A stretch of 59,355 nucleotides of DNA from Bullifex porci (GCF_009695635.1 NZ_VUNN01000015.1:1-59355), one strand, 5' to 3'. Counted from the first letter of the stretch, positions 33,231-42,336 are shown. Translations and numbers: made by a program. Notes: a model not told the origin generated them from the sequence alone.

Positions 33231-36200
33231 TTACTCCTCCACACTATTTAGAAGATATGAATATCTTGTTATTACACGATTGATGATAGCTAAAAGCTCT
33301 TCATCAAGCTCGATATCTGCATGATCATCAAATACCTTACCCTCAATTATCTTTCCATCGACTCTTGCGATAATCTTCTCTGCAAAGATGAAGAAGCCTG
33401 AGTTCGTACTATTTTCAAAGTCATCCTTTCTTGAGAAGAGTGTAAACTTCTTAAGGTATGGACCACCATCATGAGGACAGAAGGTTGCACAGTTACCACA
33501 TTCATTACAATATGCATCGATATGTAGAATTTGGAATGGATCATCAAAGAGACCTGTATCTCTTAAATCAATTGCCATATTTGCACGGTTAGGACAAACC
33601 TCTACACACTTATTACATAGGTATGAGCACTCAACACAGCGACAAGCCTCTGTTTTCATGAATTCCTTAGAGGAGCATTTATCACAGGATCTTAAGATTC
33701 TTGACTTTCTCTCTCTAATTGACTGGAAGAATTCATTCTCCTCAGCTTCTAATTCCTCATCAGAGTACTCCTCTTCACTATCATGACAGCCGCAATCACA
33801 ATTATCATCATGACAGCCACAATCACAATCCTCATCATGCTCACTTTCAGCAACCTCAGACTCAAGCTTAGCAATTACAGCATCAATAGCTCTATCAACT
33901 GCACTACGAGCAGATGCAATACATCTTACAACTGTTGTAGGACCAGTTAATGAGTCACCAACGATGTATACACCCTCACTATCTGTTGGATATCCATCTA
34001 CTATACTAACTCCAAGGGATGCAAACATATCACAATCAGGCTTATTACCTGTAGCTGTAATAATAGCACTACAGTTAAGTGTAATTACCTCTCCTGTATC
34101 CTCAGGTCTTCTTCTACCAGACTTATCCTTCTCTCCAAGCTTCATAACTGAGAGTGTTAATACGCCATTTTCAAGCTTCTTAGGATTTGTTAGGAATGCA
34201 AACTTAACACCATCCTCTAGAGCAGCTTCATATTCTTCTCTATCAGCAGGCATCTCAGCAAAGCTTCTTCTATAAACAACTGTTACTTTTGCACCCTTTC
34301 TTATAGCGGCTCTTGCAGCATCCATAGCAGTATTACCACCACCAACAACGATAACATCGGAGCCTAAGCTATATTCCTCTCCCTTCTTATCTGAGCCAAG
34401 GAAGGTGGTTGCATCAACAATTAGCCCCTCACCCTCAATATTAATCTTATTCTCTTTCTCTGCACCAATAGCATAGAAGATATAATCAAAGCCCTGACTC
34501 TTAAGCTTTTCAATTTTTACATCTTCAGGTGTAACTGAGTAGTGGATATCAACTCCATTACTAAGGATGAAATTAACATCTCTTTCAACTACCTCGCGAG
34601 GGATTCTGAACTCTGGAATAATGTTAGAAACAACACCACCAGCACAGCTTTCTCTTTCGAAGATTTCAGTCTTAAAGCCAGCTCTAGCTAAGAAAAGTGC
34701 AGCAGATAAGCCAGCTGGACCAGCACCAACTACAGCAGCCTTAACATTTGCTGGTTCACTTGGCTTTTCCCAAATCTCAGAGAGATATTCATCTAAGCCC
34801 TGCTGGGCAGCTAATCTCTTCATCTCTCTAATCTTTACTGGACCCTCATAATCGAGTCTTGTACAGTGGTTTTGACACTGATGGTCACAAATCCAACCAG
34901 TAATATTAGGTAAAGCATTCTTATCTAAGATTACAGCAAGAGCCTCAGCAACCTTACCCTCACCCATAAGCTGAACATATTCAGGAATATCCTGGTGAAT
35001 AGGACATGCACTTACACATGGAGAAACATAACAATCTGTTAAGGTAAGAGGTGTTGAATCCTTAGCCTTATTTGTCCCTCTAAAGTCCTTATTGATAAAA
35101 TACTTTCTATCGCGTGCCTTAGTATTTAAAGCCTCAAGCTTTGAGTTATCTATTTCATTCATCTTCCAGCCATCTGAGCTATAAGCGATCTCACAAAGCT
35201 GCTTCATTCTATTGTAGCCACCTGGCTTAAGCATATCTGTTGCAAGTGTAATAGGATGAATACCTGATTCAAATAGATCCTTAACTGTCAAAGCATTAGC
35301 TCCACCAGAATATGAGATAGGAAGCTTACCATCAAATTCCTTAGATAAGCGAAGAGCAACGCTAGTTGAAATAGGAAGAAGAGTTCTACCAGACATATAC
35401 ATCTCATCGCCAGGTAAAACACCTTGGTCATTCACAGAGCCAAGAGTATTAGTAAGCTTTACTCCAAAGCCTCTATTTTCCTTCTTTGCTAATGCAATTA
35501 AGCGTGTGAGCATTGTAATTGCATCGCCATATTGTAAATCATGCTCAAAGCTTTCTCTCTTTAAGCCAACATATACATAACCAAGCTCATCTAGAATTCT
35601 TCTAACCTCATCAAAGCCAAGAAGAGTAGGATTAAGCTTTACAAATGTATCAATATGCTTTTCAGTAAGCATATATGTACAAATTGCTTCAATTTCCTTA
35701 GGTGGACAGCCATGCATTGTTGAAATAGTTACAGATGGACTAATTTTTTTACTAATCTTTGGTAGCATCTTTACAACACTACTCTCTAACCCCTCCCAAG
35801 GAGTACCTGCTAAGAAGCCATCCTCAAAGACCTTCTTTACACTATCAATATAACCATCAAAGCGTCCATCAACATCTGCATCGAGCATTGAGTTGATAAA
35901 CTTCTGCATTCTTTCAGTCTTAATACCCTCAAGGTTATATCCAACACTCATGTTAAATATAAAGGAAGGCTTTTCAAACTTTCCACCCTGCATGAGAGTT
36001 TCAATAATATGTAAAATAATCCAAGCCTTTAAATACTCATCATATGCTTTAGGAAGTGTATATTCTGTTGACCACTCAACGTTATAACCCTCATCACGAG
36101 CATCTATACATGGCTTTGCAATCTCAAGAGTATCCATAATTTGGACAGTCTTAAGTTCGATAAATCTCGCACCAGTTAGATATGCAGCGATAATATTTTG

Positions 36201-36398
36201 AGCAAGCTGAGTATGTGGACCTGCAGCAGGACCTAATGGAGTAACACACTCCTGATTAAAAACCTTTATTGCTTTATCCTTTTTAGGAACATAAAATTCA
36301 CTTTCATGAATAGAGAAAACAGAACCTTCATTTCTGTACTCACCGACGATTCTTTCTAATAAATTTACAAAAGGAACCGGACGCATTTTATCTGCCAT
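33231..36398 (-). CDS. ygfK: YgfK, FAD/NAD(P)/Fe-S oxidoreductase (putative selenate reductase subunit)
   Basis: 1055 residues; E. coli YgfK is slightly shorter. Residues 1-440 resemble dihydropyrimidine/dihydroorotate dehydrogenases (TISTMHGCPPKEIEAI near 226). About 455-530 is the Cys-rich Fe-S domain of glutamate-synthase small subunits (SPCVSACPIHQDIP and CDHQCQNHC). About 550-850 binds FAD (GAGPAGLSAALF) and NAD(P)H (VVGGGNTAMDAARAA), with VYIVGDSLTGPTTVVRCI. About 900-985 holds ferredoxin-type clusters (CVECSYLCNKCVEVCP and CNECGNCATFCP). An unusual Asp/Cys/His repeat, CDCGCHDDNCDCGCHD, occupies about 857-872 between them. It likely shuttles electrons between NAD(P)H and the hydroxylase or reduces a heterocycle. 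Promoter and repeats are at 36429-36483. Confidence 0.93.
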   Translation of the reverse strand: MADKMRPVPFVNLLERIVGEYRNEGSVFSIHESEFYVPKKDKAIKVFNQECVTPLGPAAGPHTQLAQNIIAAYLTGARFIELKTVQIMDTLEIAKPCIDARDEGYNVEWSTEYTLPKAYDEYLKAWIILHIIETLMQGGKFEKPSFIFNMSVGYNLEGIKTERMQKFINSMLDADVDGRFDGYIDSVKKVFEDGFLAGTPWEGLESSVVKMLPKISKKISPSVTISTMHGCPPKEIEAICTYMLTEKHIDTFVKLNPTLLGFDEVRRILDELGYVYVGLKRESFEHDLQYGDAITMLTRLIALAKKENRGFGVKLTNTLGSVNDQGVLPGDEMYMSGRTLLPISTSVALRLSKEFDGKLPISYSGGANALTVKDLFESGIHPITLATDMLKPGGYNRMKQLCEIAYSSDGWKMNEIDNSKLEALNTKARDRKYFINKDFRGTNKAKDSTPLTLTDCYVSPCVSACPIHQDIPEYVQLMGEGKVAEALAVILDKNALPNITGWICDHQCQNHCTRLDYEGPVKIREMKRLAAQQGLDEYLSEIWEKPSEPANVKAAVVGAGPAGLSAALFLARAGFKTEIFERESCAGGVVSNIIPEFRIPREVVERDVNFILSNGVDIHYSVTPEDVKIEKLKSQGFDYIFYAIGAEKENKINIEGEGLIVDATTFLGSDKKGEEYSLGSDVIVVGGGNTAMDAARAAIRKGAKVTVVYRRSFAEMPADREEYEAALEDGVKFAFLTNPKKLENGVLTLSVMKLGEKDKSGRRRPEDTGEVITLNCSAIITATGNKPDCDMFASLGVSIVDGYPTDSEGVYIVGDSLTGPTTVVRCIASARSAVDRAIDAVIAKLESEVAESEHDEDCDCGCHDDNCDCGCHDSEEEYSDEELEAEENEFFQSIRERKSRILRSCDKCSSKEFMKTEACRCVECSYLCNKCVEVCPNRANMAIDLRDTGLFDDPFQILHIDAYCNECGNCATFCPHDGGPYLKKFTLFSRKDDFENSTNSGFFIFAEKIIARVDGKIIEGKVFDDHADIELDEELLAIINRVITRYSYLLNSVEE

Positions 36399-36428
36399 AA
36401 CGAGCCTCCACGTGGTTTATCTAATTTT

Positions 36429-36456
36429 ATTGTACCCTACTTTGATGATAAGTCAA
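36429..36456 (-). promoter_or_regulatory. Predicted promoter of ygfK-ssnA
   Basis: TTGACT (minus strand, 36451-36456), a 16-bp spacer and TACAAT (36429-36434). A ribosome binding site GGAGGC lies before the ygfK ATG. Confidence 0.65.
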
Positions 36457-36464
36457 CAACGATT

Positions 36465-36483
36465 TGCAACAAACCGCAACATA
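36465..36483 (-). promoter_or_regulatory. Paired direct repeats, putative activator site of ygfK-ssnA
   Basis: On the minus strand TTTGTTGCA (36465-36473) has a 7-of-9 copy, TATGTTGCG (36475-36483), exactly 10 bp further upstream. The pair starts 8 bp from the -35 box, and 36 bp from the -10 box against 35 bp in the xdhA promoter. Confidence 0.5.
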
Positions 36484-36509
36484 AAAGCTGCCCGATTAAG
36501 AGCAGCTTA
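36484..36509 (-). terminator. Terminator after glyA
   Basis: AAGCTGC and GCAGCTT pair on the minus strand around a 10-nt loop, followed by TTAT. The short T-run means some read-through toward ygfK is possible. It abuts the distal direct repeat of the ygfK promoter. Confidence 0.65.
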
Positions 36510-36513
36510 TAGG

Positions 36514-38025
36514 TCAAAGAAATTGTTCCTTTAGATAATCTAGATCAAGTTCAGGATAGAGGACAAACCTCTTTAGGAGAGCCTTAACTCTACCTCTTGC
36601 ATCCTCCATTACCTCTGGTGGGCACTTGGCTTTATTCTTACTTAGTTGTCCGGCCTTCTCACCCTTTGTAAGGCGAACAGGGTGTGCATTTTTTAAGACA
36701 TTAGAGATAATAGATGCTATTTCCTTCATCTCCTCTTCCTTCATACCAAGTGTTGTGACAGCAGGAGTACCAAGTCTTAAGCCAGATGTATACCATGGTC
36801 CATTTTTATCAAATGGAAGAGCATTTCTATTTAGTGTTATTCCACACTCTCTAAGTAGTGTTTCACTCATTCTACCATTTAAGCCAAATGGACTAACATC
36901 TAGTAATAGGAGGTGGTTATCACTTCCACCAGTTAAAACAGTTAAGCCCTCACTAATAAATGCTTCGCATAGAGCTTGAGAGTTTTTAACAATTTGTGCT
37001 GCATATGCCTTATATTCATCTTGAAGAGCCTCTTCAAAGCAAATTGCCTTTGCAGCCATTACCTGTGGTAGTGGTCCTCCGATAACTAATGGACAGCCCT
37101 TATCAACACTCTCACTAAACTCATTTTTACATAAAATCATACCACCACGAGGACCACGTAGAGTTTTATGAGTTGTAGTTGTAACTACATCTGCCCATGG
37201 GAATGGAGAGTAATCACCTGTTAATACACCACCTGCAACTAAGCCAGAGAAGTGTGCCATATCAACCATAAATACAGCACCAACAGAGTGAGCTATTTCA
37301 CTCATTATTCTAAAATTAATCTTTCTAGGATAAGCAGAGTAGCCAGCAAGAAGAATTAATGGCTTAATTTCATTTGCCATTGCTCTAATCTCATCATAGT
37401 TTAAGAGATTTGTATTTTTATCGACAGTATATGAGTATGCATCAAAAAGCTGAGCAGAGATATTTTGTCTATAGCCATGAGTAAGATGTCCACCTGAATA
37501 GTAATCAAGGCCTAGTAATCTCTGGTTATGTAGCGCATGACGTACCTTATTCCAATCCTCACGAGACATGTTACTAACATTCTCTACTCCCATTTCTGCT
37601 AAGGTTGGGATTTGTACTCTACTATTTAGAATTGCCCAATAGGCACAAAGGTTTGCATCTGCACCTGAGTGAGGCTGTACATATGCATGCTCAGCACCAA
37701 ATAGCTTCTTCGCCTTTTCACAGGCAATTGACTCTATTTCATCAACATTTTGGCACCCTGCATAAAATCTATGGAATGGGAAGCCCTCGCTATATTTATC
37801 TGTTAATAGATTTCCCATTGCACCCTGAACTGCAATTGATGAGAAGTTCTCACTTGCAATAAGCTTAAGATCATTTTCTCTCTGATCCTCTAGCTCCTTA
37901 ACAATATATCGAGCTACATCCTTATCCTTTGCGGCTATTAGCTCTAGCTGAGAAAGGTACATCACCATCTCAGGAGTAAAATCATCCAAGTGATTTTTTA
38001 TGTAATTTTTTGTGATACTCTCCAT
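36514..38025 (-). CDS. glyA: Serine hydroxymethyltransferase (long form)
   Basis: PLP enzyme interconverting serine plus tetrahydrofolate and glycine plus methylene-tetrahydrofolate. It is 503 residues against about 417 in E. coli, with an N-terminal extension (about 60 residues before DQRENDLKLIASENF) and insertions; this long type is familiar from spirochaetes. LTDKYSEGFP, HSGADANLCAYW, VDMAHFSGLVAGG and the PLP lysine in TTTTHKTLRGPRGGMI are present. GGAGG is placed for the ATG at 38025; the upstream TTG at 38037 is rejected. It is on the same strand as, and just upstream of, the ygfK/xdh cluster, where glycine from purine breakdown would be its substrate. Confidence 0.95.
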   Translation of the reverse strand: MESITKNYIKNHLDDFTPEMVMYLSQLELIAAKDKDVARYIVKELEDQRENDLKLIASENFSSIAVQGAMGNLLTDKYSEGFPFHRFYAGCQNVDEIESIACEKAKKLFGAEHAYVQPHSGADANLCAYWAILNSRVQIPTLAEMGVENVSNMSREDWNKVRHALHNQRLLGLDYYSGGHLTHGYRQNISAQLFDAYSYTVDKNTNLLNYDEIRAMANEIKPLILLAGYSAYPRKINFRIMSEIAHSVGAVFMVDMAHFSGLVAGGVLTGDYSPFPWADVVTTTTHKTLRGPRGGMILCKNEFSESVDKGCPLVIGGPLPQVMAAKAICFEEALQDEYKAYAAQIVKNSQALCEAFISEGLTVLTGGSDNHLLLLDVSPFGLNGRMSETLLRECGITLNRNALPFDKNGPWYTSGLRLGTPAVTTLGMKEEEMKEIASIISNVLKNAHPVRLTKGEKAGQLSKNKAKCPPEVMEDARGRVKALLKRFVLYPELDLDYLKEQFL

Positions 38026-38098
38026 AGAAGCCTCCAAATTATTACAAGCTTAGTAAAAATATCAGTCTTATGCAATCATTTATGTTATCATTGTAGCT

Positions 38099-39823
38099 AT
38101 GCGTATACATCCAACAACAATATTAGGAAGACTGATAATCTACTTTTTGATTATCATGTTTATTCCGCTACTAATATTTTTAATATTCTTTAACTACTAT
38201 AACGCCAAGGGTGTATATGGTGTACTTGAGCAGCAAGCAAAGGTATTAATTAAAGCAGATGGTCAATTAATAGAGAAAAAGATGGAAGAATATAGGCATA
38301 TTGCCTATTCAATAGGAACAAATGAGCTAGTAATAGATGCCCTAGAGGATGATGTATTAACAGATAATGAAGCCTCACAACTATATACAACAATGTATGT
38401 TTTGCTTAATTCTGACTCCATGCATGCCGATGCCCATATAGTTTCTGTATCAGGTAAAAGTAGATTATCCTCAGGTATTTTCCCAGATGAATATGATACT
38501 CGCTTCCAAACAAATGAGTGGAATAGAAAAAATATTATTGCAGAAGCAAATACTCGACGTGATTTAGGTAGAGCCTCCCTATTTTTTATTGGAGATCATA
38601 GAGTAAATAACGATGGAGAACAAATCCTTTTTTCTATATTAAGAAATATCTTTTCAGATGATGGAACAATGCTAGGATATGTAATTGTAGATGTATATAC
38701 CGAAGCAGTTATTCCAGAGCTTACAAACGGAAGTATATTTAAGGATGTTATCTTAGTCGATAATACTCTTTACTCAGCCTTTTCACTAAACCATCCAAAT
38801 ATGTATGGTAGCTTCGATAAATTCCCATTTCTTCGTGATGACTCTATTCAAAAGTACTATTACTACTTTCCATCAGGGCTTTTCTATGTTGTTGGATATA
38901 TAGATACAACTATATTTAAGGGTAGCTCAGAGAGACTCTTTGCATCTATTACTATTGCCCTACTACTAGGTACACTAGTTTCAGTTATACTCTCATTTAT
39001 CTTTTCTCACTCTCTATCAAAAAGAATTAACAACATGATAAAGAACATGAAATACATAGAGGAAGGGAACCTAAATATATATCTTGAGGAAACTGGAATC
39101 GTAGAATTTAATGAGCTAGCAGCTTCCTTTAATACTATGATTACTAAAATAATTTACTTAATCCAAAGTCGTAGTGAGGAGGCTGCAAAGGCTGCTGAGG
39201 CAGAGAGAAAGGCTTTGGAGAGCCAGCTTAATCCCCATTTTATCTTTAATACCCTTAATACAATTAAAGCGTTAGCAAAGCTACACAATGAAACAGATAT
39301 CTATACAATCTCATTGCAGCTGGGAAAGCTTCTTCGTTCCTCATTAAAGAACCACTCCTCAACATGCCTACTTTCAGAGTCTATTGAGCTTACTAAAAGC
39401 TATCTTGCTATTCAAAAAATTAGATTTAGCGATAGACTAACATATACTATCGAAACTCATGATACTCCTTGTGATACCATCCTAACTCCTAAGCTAATAA
39501 TCCAACCATTAGTAGAAAATGCAGTTGTACATGGACTTGAGCCAGGAATGGGGGGAGTTACAATTGAAATAGATATCAAAAAGGTATTAAATAATATTTA
39601 TATATCTATAAAGGATAATGGCTGTGGAATGGATAACCCAGAGCTATTTAATGATATGAGTCAGCTAGAGGATAGCGGCCATGTAGGTATATATAATATA
39701 TATAGAAGACTTCAGCTTAGGTATGGAAATAGCTTTACATTTGAAGTTAAAACAGGTCCAAATGAGGGCTTTAAGGTTAATATTGTTATTCCAGTAGAGG
39801 AGGATAAAAATGGAAACACTTAG
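38099..39823 (+). CDS. Sensor histidine kinase, YesM/LytS type
   Basis: 574 residues. Membrane helix 1 (LIIYFLIIMFIPLLIFLIFF) is followed by an extracytoplasmic sensing region to about residue 275 and membrane helix 2 (ITIALLLGTLVSVILSFIF). Next come a HAMP linker, the His_kinase box QLNPHFIFNTLNTI with the phosphorylated His at about 380, and the ATPase motifs QPLVENAVVHG and IKDNGCGM. The next gene, overlapping by 14 nt, is its YesN-type regulator. Such pairs usually control a neighbouring sugar ABC transporter, which fits 40565-45539. No ribosome binding site is seen. A -10 box TATCAT (38086-38091) ends 7 nt before the ATG. Confidence 0.92.
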   Translation: MRIHPTTILGRLIIYFLIIMFIPLLIFLIFFNYYNAKGVYGVLEQQAKVLIKADGQLIEKKMEEYRHIAYSIGTNELVIDALEDDVLTDNEASQLYTTMYVLLNSDSMHADAHIVSVSGKSRLSSGIFPDEYDTRFQTNEWNRKNIIAEANTRRDLGRASLFFIGDHRVNNDGEQILFSILRNIFSDDGTMLGYVIVDVYTEAVIPELTNGSIFKDVILVDNTLYSAFSLNHPNMYGSFDKFPFLRDDSIQKYYYYFPSGLFYVVGYIDTTIFKGSSERLFASITIALLLGTLVSVILSFIFSHSLSKRINNMIKNMKYIEEGNLNIYLEETGIVEFNELAASFNTMITKIIYLIQSRSEEAAKAAEAERKALESQLNPHFIFNTLNTIKALAKLHNETDIYTISLQLGKLLRSSLKNHSSTCLLSESIELTKSYLAIQKIRFSDRLTYTIETHDTPCDTILTPKLIIQPLVENAVVHGLEPGMGGVTIEIDIKKVLNNIYISIKDNGCGMDNPELFNDMSQLEDSGHVGIYNIYRRLQLRYGNSFTFEVKTGPNEGFKVNIVIPVEEDKNGNT

Positions 39824-40562
39824 TCTTGTTATCATCGAAGATGAAAAGATAATGCTAGAAGAACTTGTAAGTACAATCGACTGGGCTTCCATTGGACTTA
39901 CTGTTATAGGAACTGCAGAGGATGGCTTAAAGGGTGAAATGCTAATAAAGGAGAGTAATCCAGATATAATTATTACAGATATTCGACTTCCTCTACAGGA
40001 TGGCTTAACAATGGTATCAAAATGTCCATTATTAGATCAAAATGTATTGGTACTATCTGGATATACAGACTTCGAATACACAAGAAAGGCTATTCAGCTT
40101 GGAGTATATGATTACATCGAAAAGCCCTTTGATGATGAGGAGCTTTTAAAGGTTTGTGGTCAGCTTGCAGATAAAATTAGAGAGGAGCATAAGAATGAAA
40201 AGCAGGAGGAAGGATCCTTCCATATCAATCTTCCAACAGGCTTTCATAACCATCAAATTAGCTGTGTAGTTAATTTTATTAAGGAAAACTATGAAAAGGC
40301 TATTGGTCTTTCTGATGCAGCTGAAGCTATTAAGCTATCTGAAAACCACCTATCAACACTATTTAAAGAGGTTACAGGAATTAATTTCTTACAATATCTA
40401 AATGCATATAGATTAAATATGGCAATTGATCTTATGAAGGAGGGAGGAGTCAATATCTCAGAAATCGCACCACGCTGTGGCTTCCAAAATCCAGGATACT
40501 TTGCAAAGATCTTTAAACGATATTTTGGCATGACTCCTACTCAATTTAGAGACCAGCTATAA
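39810..40562 (+). CDS. Response regulator with AraC-type DNA-binding domain (YesN type)
   Basis: 250 residues. The receiver domain has the acidic pair in IIEDE, the phosphorylated Asp57 in IIITDIRLP, and the lysine in YIEKPFDDEE. Two helix-turn-helix motifs at the C-terminus are of AraC/XylS type (AIKLSENHLSTLFKEVTG, then ISEIAPRCGFQNPGYFAKIFKRYFG). GGAGG lies upstream of the ATG inside the kinase gene. It is convergent with the binding-protein gene 2 nt away. It is shorter than many YesN proteins because it lacks a linker domain. Confidence 0.94.
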   Translation: METLSLVIIEDEKIMLEELVSTIDWASIGLTVIGTAEDGLKGEMLIKESNPDIIITDIRLPLQDGLTMVSKCPLLDQNVLVLSGYTDFEYTRKAIQLGVYDYIEKPFDDEELLKVCGQLADKIREEHKNEKQEEGSFHINLPTGFHNHQISCVVNFIKENYEKAIGLSDAAEAIKLSENHLSTLFKEVTGINFLQYLNAYRLNMAIDLMKEGGVNISEIAPRCGFQNPGYFAKIFKRYFGMTPTQFRDQL

Positions 40563-40564
40563 AG

Positions 40565-41881
40565 CTAACGCTTTTCATCTATAATTTCTTGTACTGCGCT
40601 CTTTAGCTTTAAATACGCACTTCTTGGTGACTCATTTTGAAGCATCACAGAACCAACTGCAGTTCTTAATAGACTTTGTATAGCAGAGGAGGACTCACCA
40701 TAATAAACTATGTGTCCTCTTTCAAAGTCCTTAGCAAAAACATCTGAATATGGCTTTGCTTTAAAGGCTTCACTATTAAATAGCGCCTTTGTTGGCTGTA
40801 TAATCGCAACCTCTTCTAAATACTCTTCTCCATGAGAAAGCATATATGAGATAAACTCCCATGCTACTTTCCTTGTTTTTTCATCGCAATCACCATTTAC
40901 CATATAGTAATGACCATAGTAGCACGCTGCAGTATCAACAACAGCATCCTCAAATACAGGATATGGAACTACCATCCACTCTCCGCTATTAAAGAACTCA
41001 GGATTGTCACTCTTCATTCGAGCCTCCTGATAAAGTCCCGTTTGAGCCATGGCTATATCGTTATTATCATAGTTAAATAGTGATCTTGCATTTTTATATG
41101 TTGGAGATCCTAAATTTAGACCATTTGGTCCCCACATCTGCATAAAGGTAAGCCACTTTATCCAAGCCTCCTCTCCAACGATTGCTTCCTTACCATCATC
41201 TGAGATTAGCTTACCACCTAGCTGCTCTACCATAGGTACCATTGCCTCTAAAAAGTATGGATATCTAAAGTCGAACCCTCTACGAACTAAGATATTTCCA
41301 TCTCTAATAACTATTTTTTCAGATAGTCTAACAATATCTTCCCAGGTCTTTGGATAATCTGTTTCAGGATCTAAGCCAGCATCTCTGAAGACCTTCTTGT
41401 TAATAAATATACACCAATTAGTAAGCTCTAAAGGTAAGCCATATATTTCGCTATTATAGGTAACAGGATCAAGCATACCATCTATGTAATAGGATTTAAC
41501 ATCCTCTGCATCTTTATATCCTGCAGCTTCATAATCCATAGGTGCAACTCTTCCAGTAGTAATTAAAGGGTACTCATCATTAATTGATAGATTAAAAATT
41601 GTAGGTCCCTCACCTGCTGCAAATGCAGTTTGAACTAGCTCTATAAGCTTCGTCGATGATTGTCTAGTAATATTAATCTCAACATTTGGATGAGTTTGCA
41701 TAAATTCCTTTGCATATCTATCCTCAAGTAGTGCTCTATTACTATCCTCATGGGTCCACATCTCTAATACGATGTGTTCATCCTCTTTACTTTTATGGTT
41801 AAAAAATGAATAAAAGAAAAAAGCTGCACATAAAGAAATAACAGCAATAGCTAAAATAATGAAACAACCCTTTTTCTTCAT
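40565..41881 (-). CDS. Extracellular sugar-binding protein of an ABC transporter (second copy)
   Basis: 438 residues, family 1 solute-binding protein. It is a close paralogue of the protein at 44244-45539: both share WTHED, GLPLELTNW, NKKVFRDAGLDPE, DYPKTWE, IVIRDG, RRGFDFRY, PMVEQLGG and IVYYG blocks in the same order. The N-terminus is a hydrophobic segment FIILAIAVISLCAAFFFY without a clean lipobox, so it may be membrane anchored rather than a standard lipoprotein. It lies next to the YesM/YesN genes and apart from the permeases, which fits a role in ligand presentation to the kinase or in a second specificity. GAGGT precedes the ATG. Confidence 0.88.
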   Translation of the reverse strand: MKKKGCFIILAIAVISLCAAFFFYSFFNHKSKEDEHIVLEMWTHEDSNRALLEDRYAKEFMQTHPNVEINITRQSSTKLIELVQTAFAAGEGPTIFNLSINDEYPLITTGRVAPMDYEAAGYKDAEDVKSYYIDGMLDPVTYNSEIYGLPLELTNWCIFINKKVFRDAGLDPETDYPKTWEDIVRLSEKIVIRDGNILVRRGFDFRYPYFLEAMVPMVEQLGGKLISDDGKEAIVGEEAWIKWLTFMQMWGPNGLNLGSPTYKNARSLFNYDNNDIAMAQTGLYQEARMKSDNPEFFNSGEWMVVPYPVFEDAVVDTAACYYGHYYMVNGDCDEKTRKVAWEFISYMLSHGEEYLEEVAIIQPTKALFNSEAFKAKPYSDVFAKDFERGHIVYYGESSSAIQSLLRTAVGSVMLQNESPRSAYLKLKSAVQEIIDEKR

Positions 41882-41968
41882 AATTTACCTCAGTTACTAT
41901 TATTATATATAAAATAATCTAAAAAATAAAACTCAATTAAATGGTTCATCTTGCGATAAAGCACCATA

Positions 41969-41997
41969 TTGACTTATAGACATAAGTTATCTATAAT
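41969..41997 (+). promoter_or_regulatory. Promoter of infA
   Basis: TTGACT (41969-41974), a 17-bp spacer and a perfect TATAAT (41992-41997). The leader is about 35 nt and includes GGAGG at 42029-42033. Confidence 0.8.
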
Positions 41998-42037
41998 TTT
42001 TAAGGCTTTATAAGAAAAGCAATTATATGGAGGAAAT

Positions 42038-42256
42038 GTGGCTAAAGAAGAAGCTATTGAAGTTGAAGGCGTAGTAAAGGAAGCACTCCCAAATACAAGA
42101 TTTAGGGTTGAGCTTCAAAATAAGCTTGTTATTCTCGCTCACCTCTCCGGTAAGATGAGGAAGCATTATATCAGAATTGTTCCAGGTGATATAGTTAAAG
42201 TTGAACTATCACCATATGATCTATCAAAGGGTAGAATTGTTTACAGAGAACACTGA
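42038..42256 (+). CDS. infA: Translation initiation factor IF-1
   Basis: 72 residues, one S1-like OB fold that binds the 30S A site during initiation. [20 protein letters not shown] and [33 protein letters not shown] are the family hallmarks. The start codon is GTG at 42038, 4 nt after GGAGG; an ATG at 42036 overlaps it out of frame. It is a single gene with its own promoter and terminator, placed between two parts of a sugar-transport locus rather than in a ribosomal-protein operon. Confidence 0.97.
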   Translation: MAKEEAIEVEGVVKEALPNTRFRVELQNKLVILAHLSGKMRKHYIRIVPGDIVKVELSPYDLSKGRIVYREH

Positions 42257-42266
42257 TTAATGACAG

Positions 42267-42290
42267 GCTTCCAGATTTGGAAGCTTTTTT
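42267..42290 (+). terminator. Terminator of infA
   Basis: GCTTCC and GGAAGC pair around a 5-nt loop, followed by TTTTTT, 10 nt past the infA stop. Confidence 0.9.
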
Positions 42291-42311
42291 ATTTCTTATT
42301 GTATATATAAA

Positions 42312-42336
42312 TAAACCCGTCATATGACGGGTATTT
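42312..42336. terminator. Terminator hairpin after the sugar permease genes
   Basis: ACCCGTCATATGACGGGT is a near-perfect palindrome flanked on the plus side by ATTTTTT and on the minus side by TTATTT. It should end the minus-strand permease operon and back up infA termination. Confidence 0.75.

Noticed and set aside
33783-33832. Short DNA repeat encoding the YgfK Cys/His insert as a CRISPR-like or transposon repeat
   Set aside because: It lies in frame inside an intact protein, has only two copies and no spacers.
27291-36979. Plus-strand reading frames inside the xdh, ygfK and glyA genes
   Set aside because: All are opposite well-supported genes and have no family features or ribosome binding sites.
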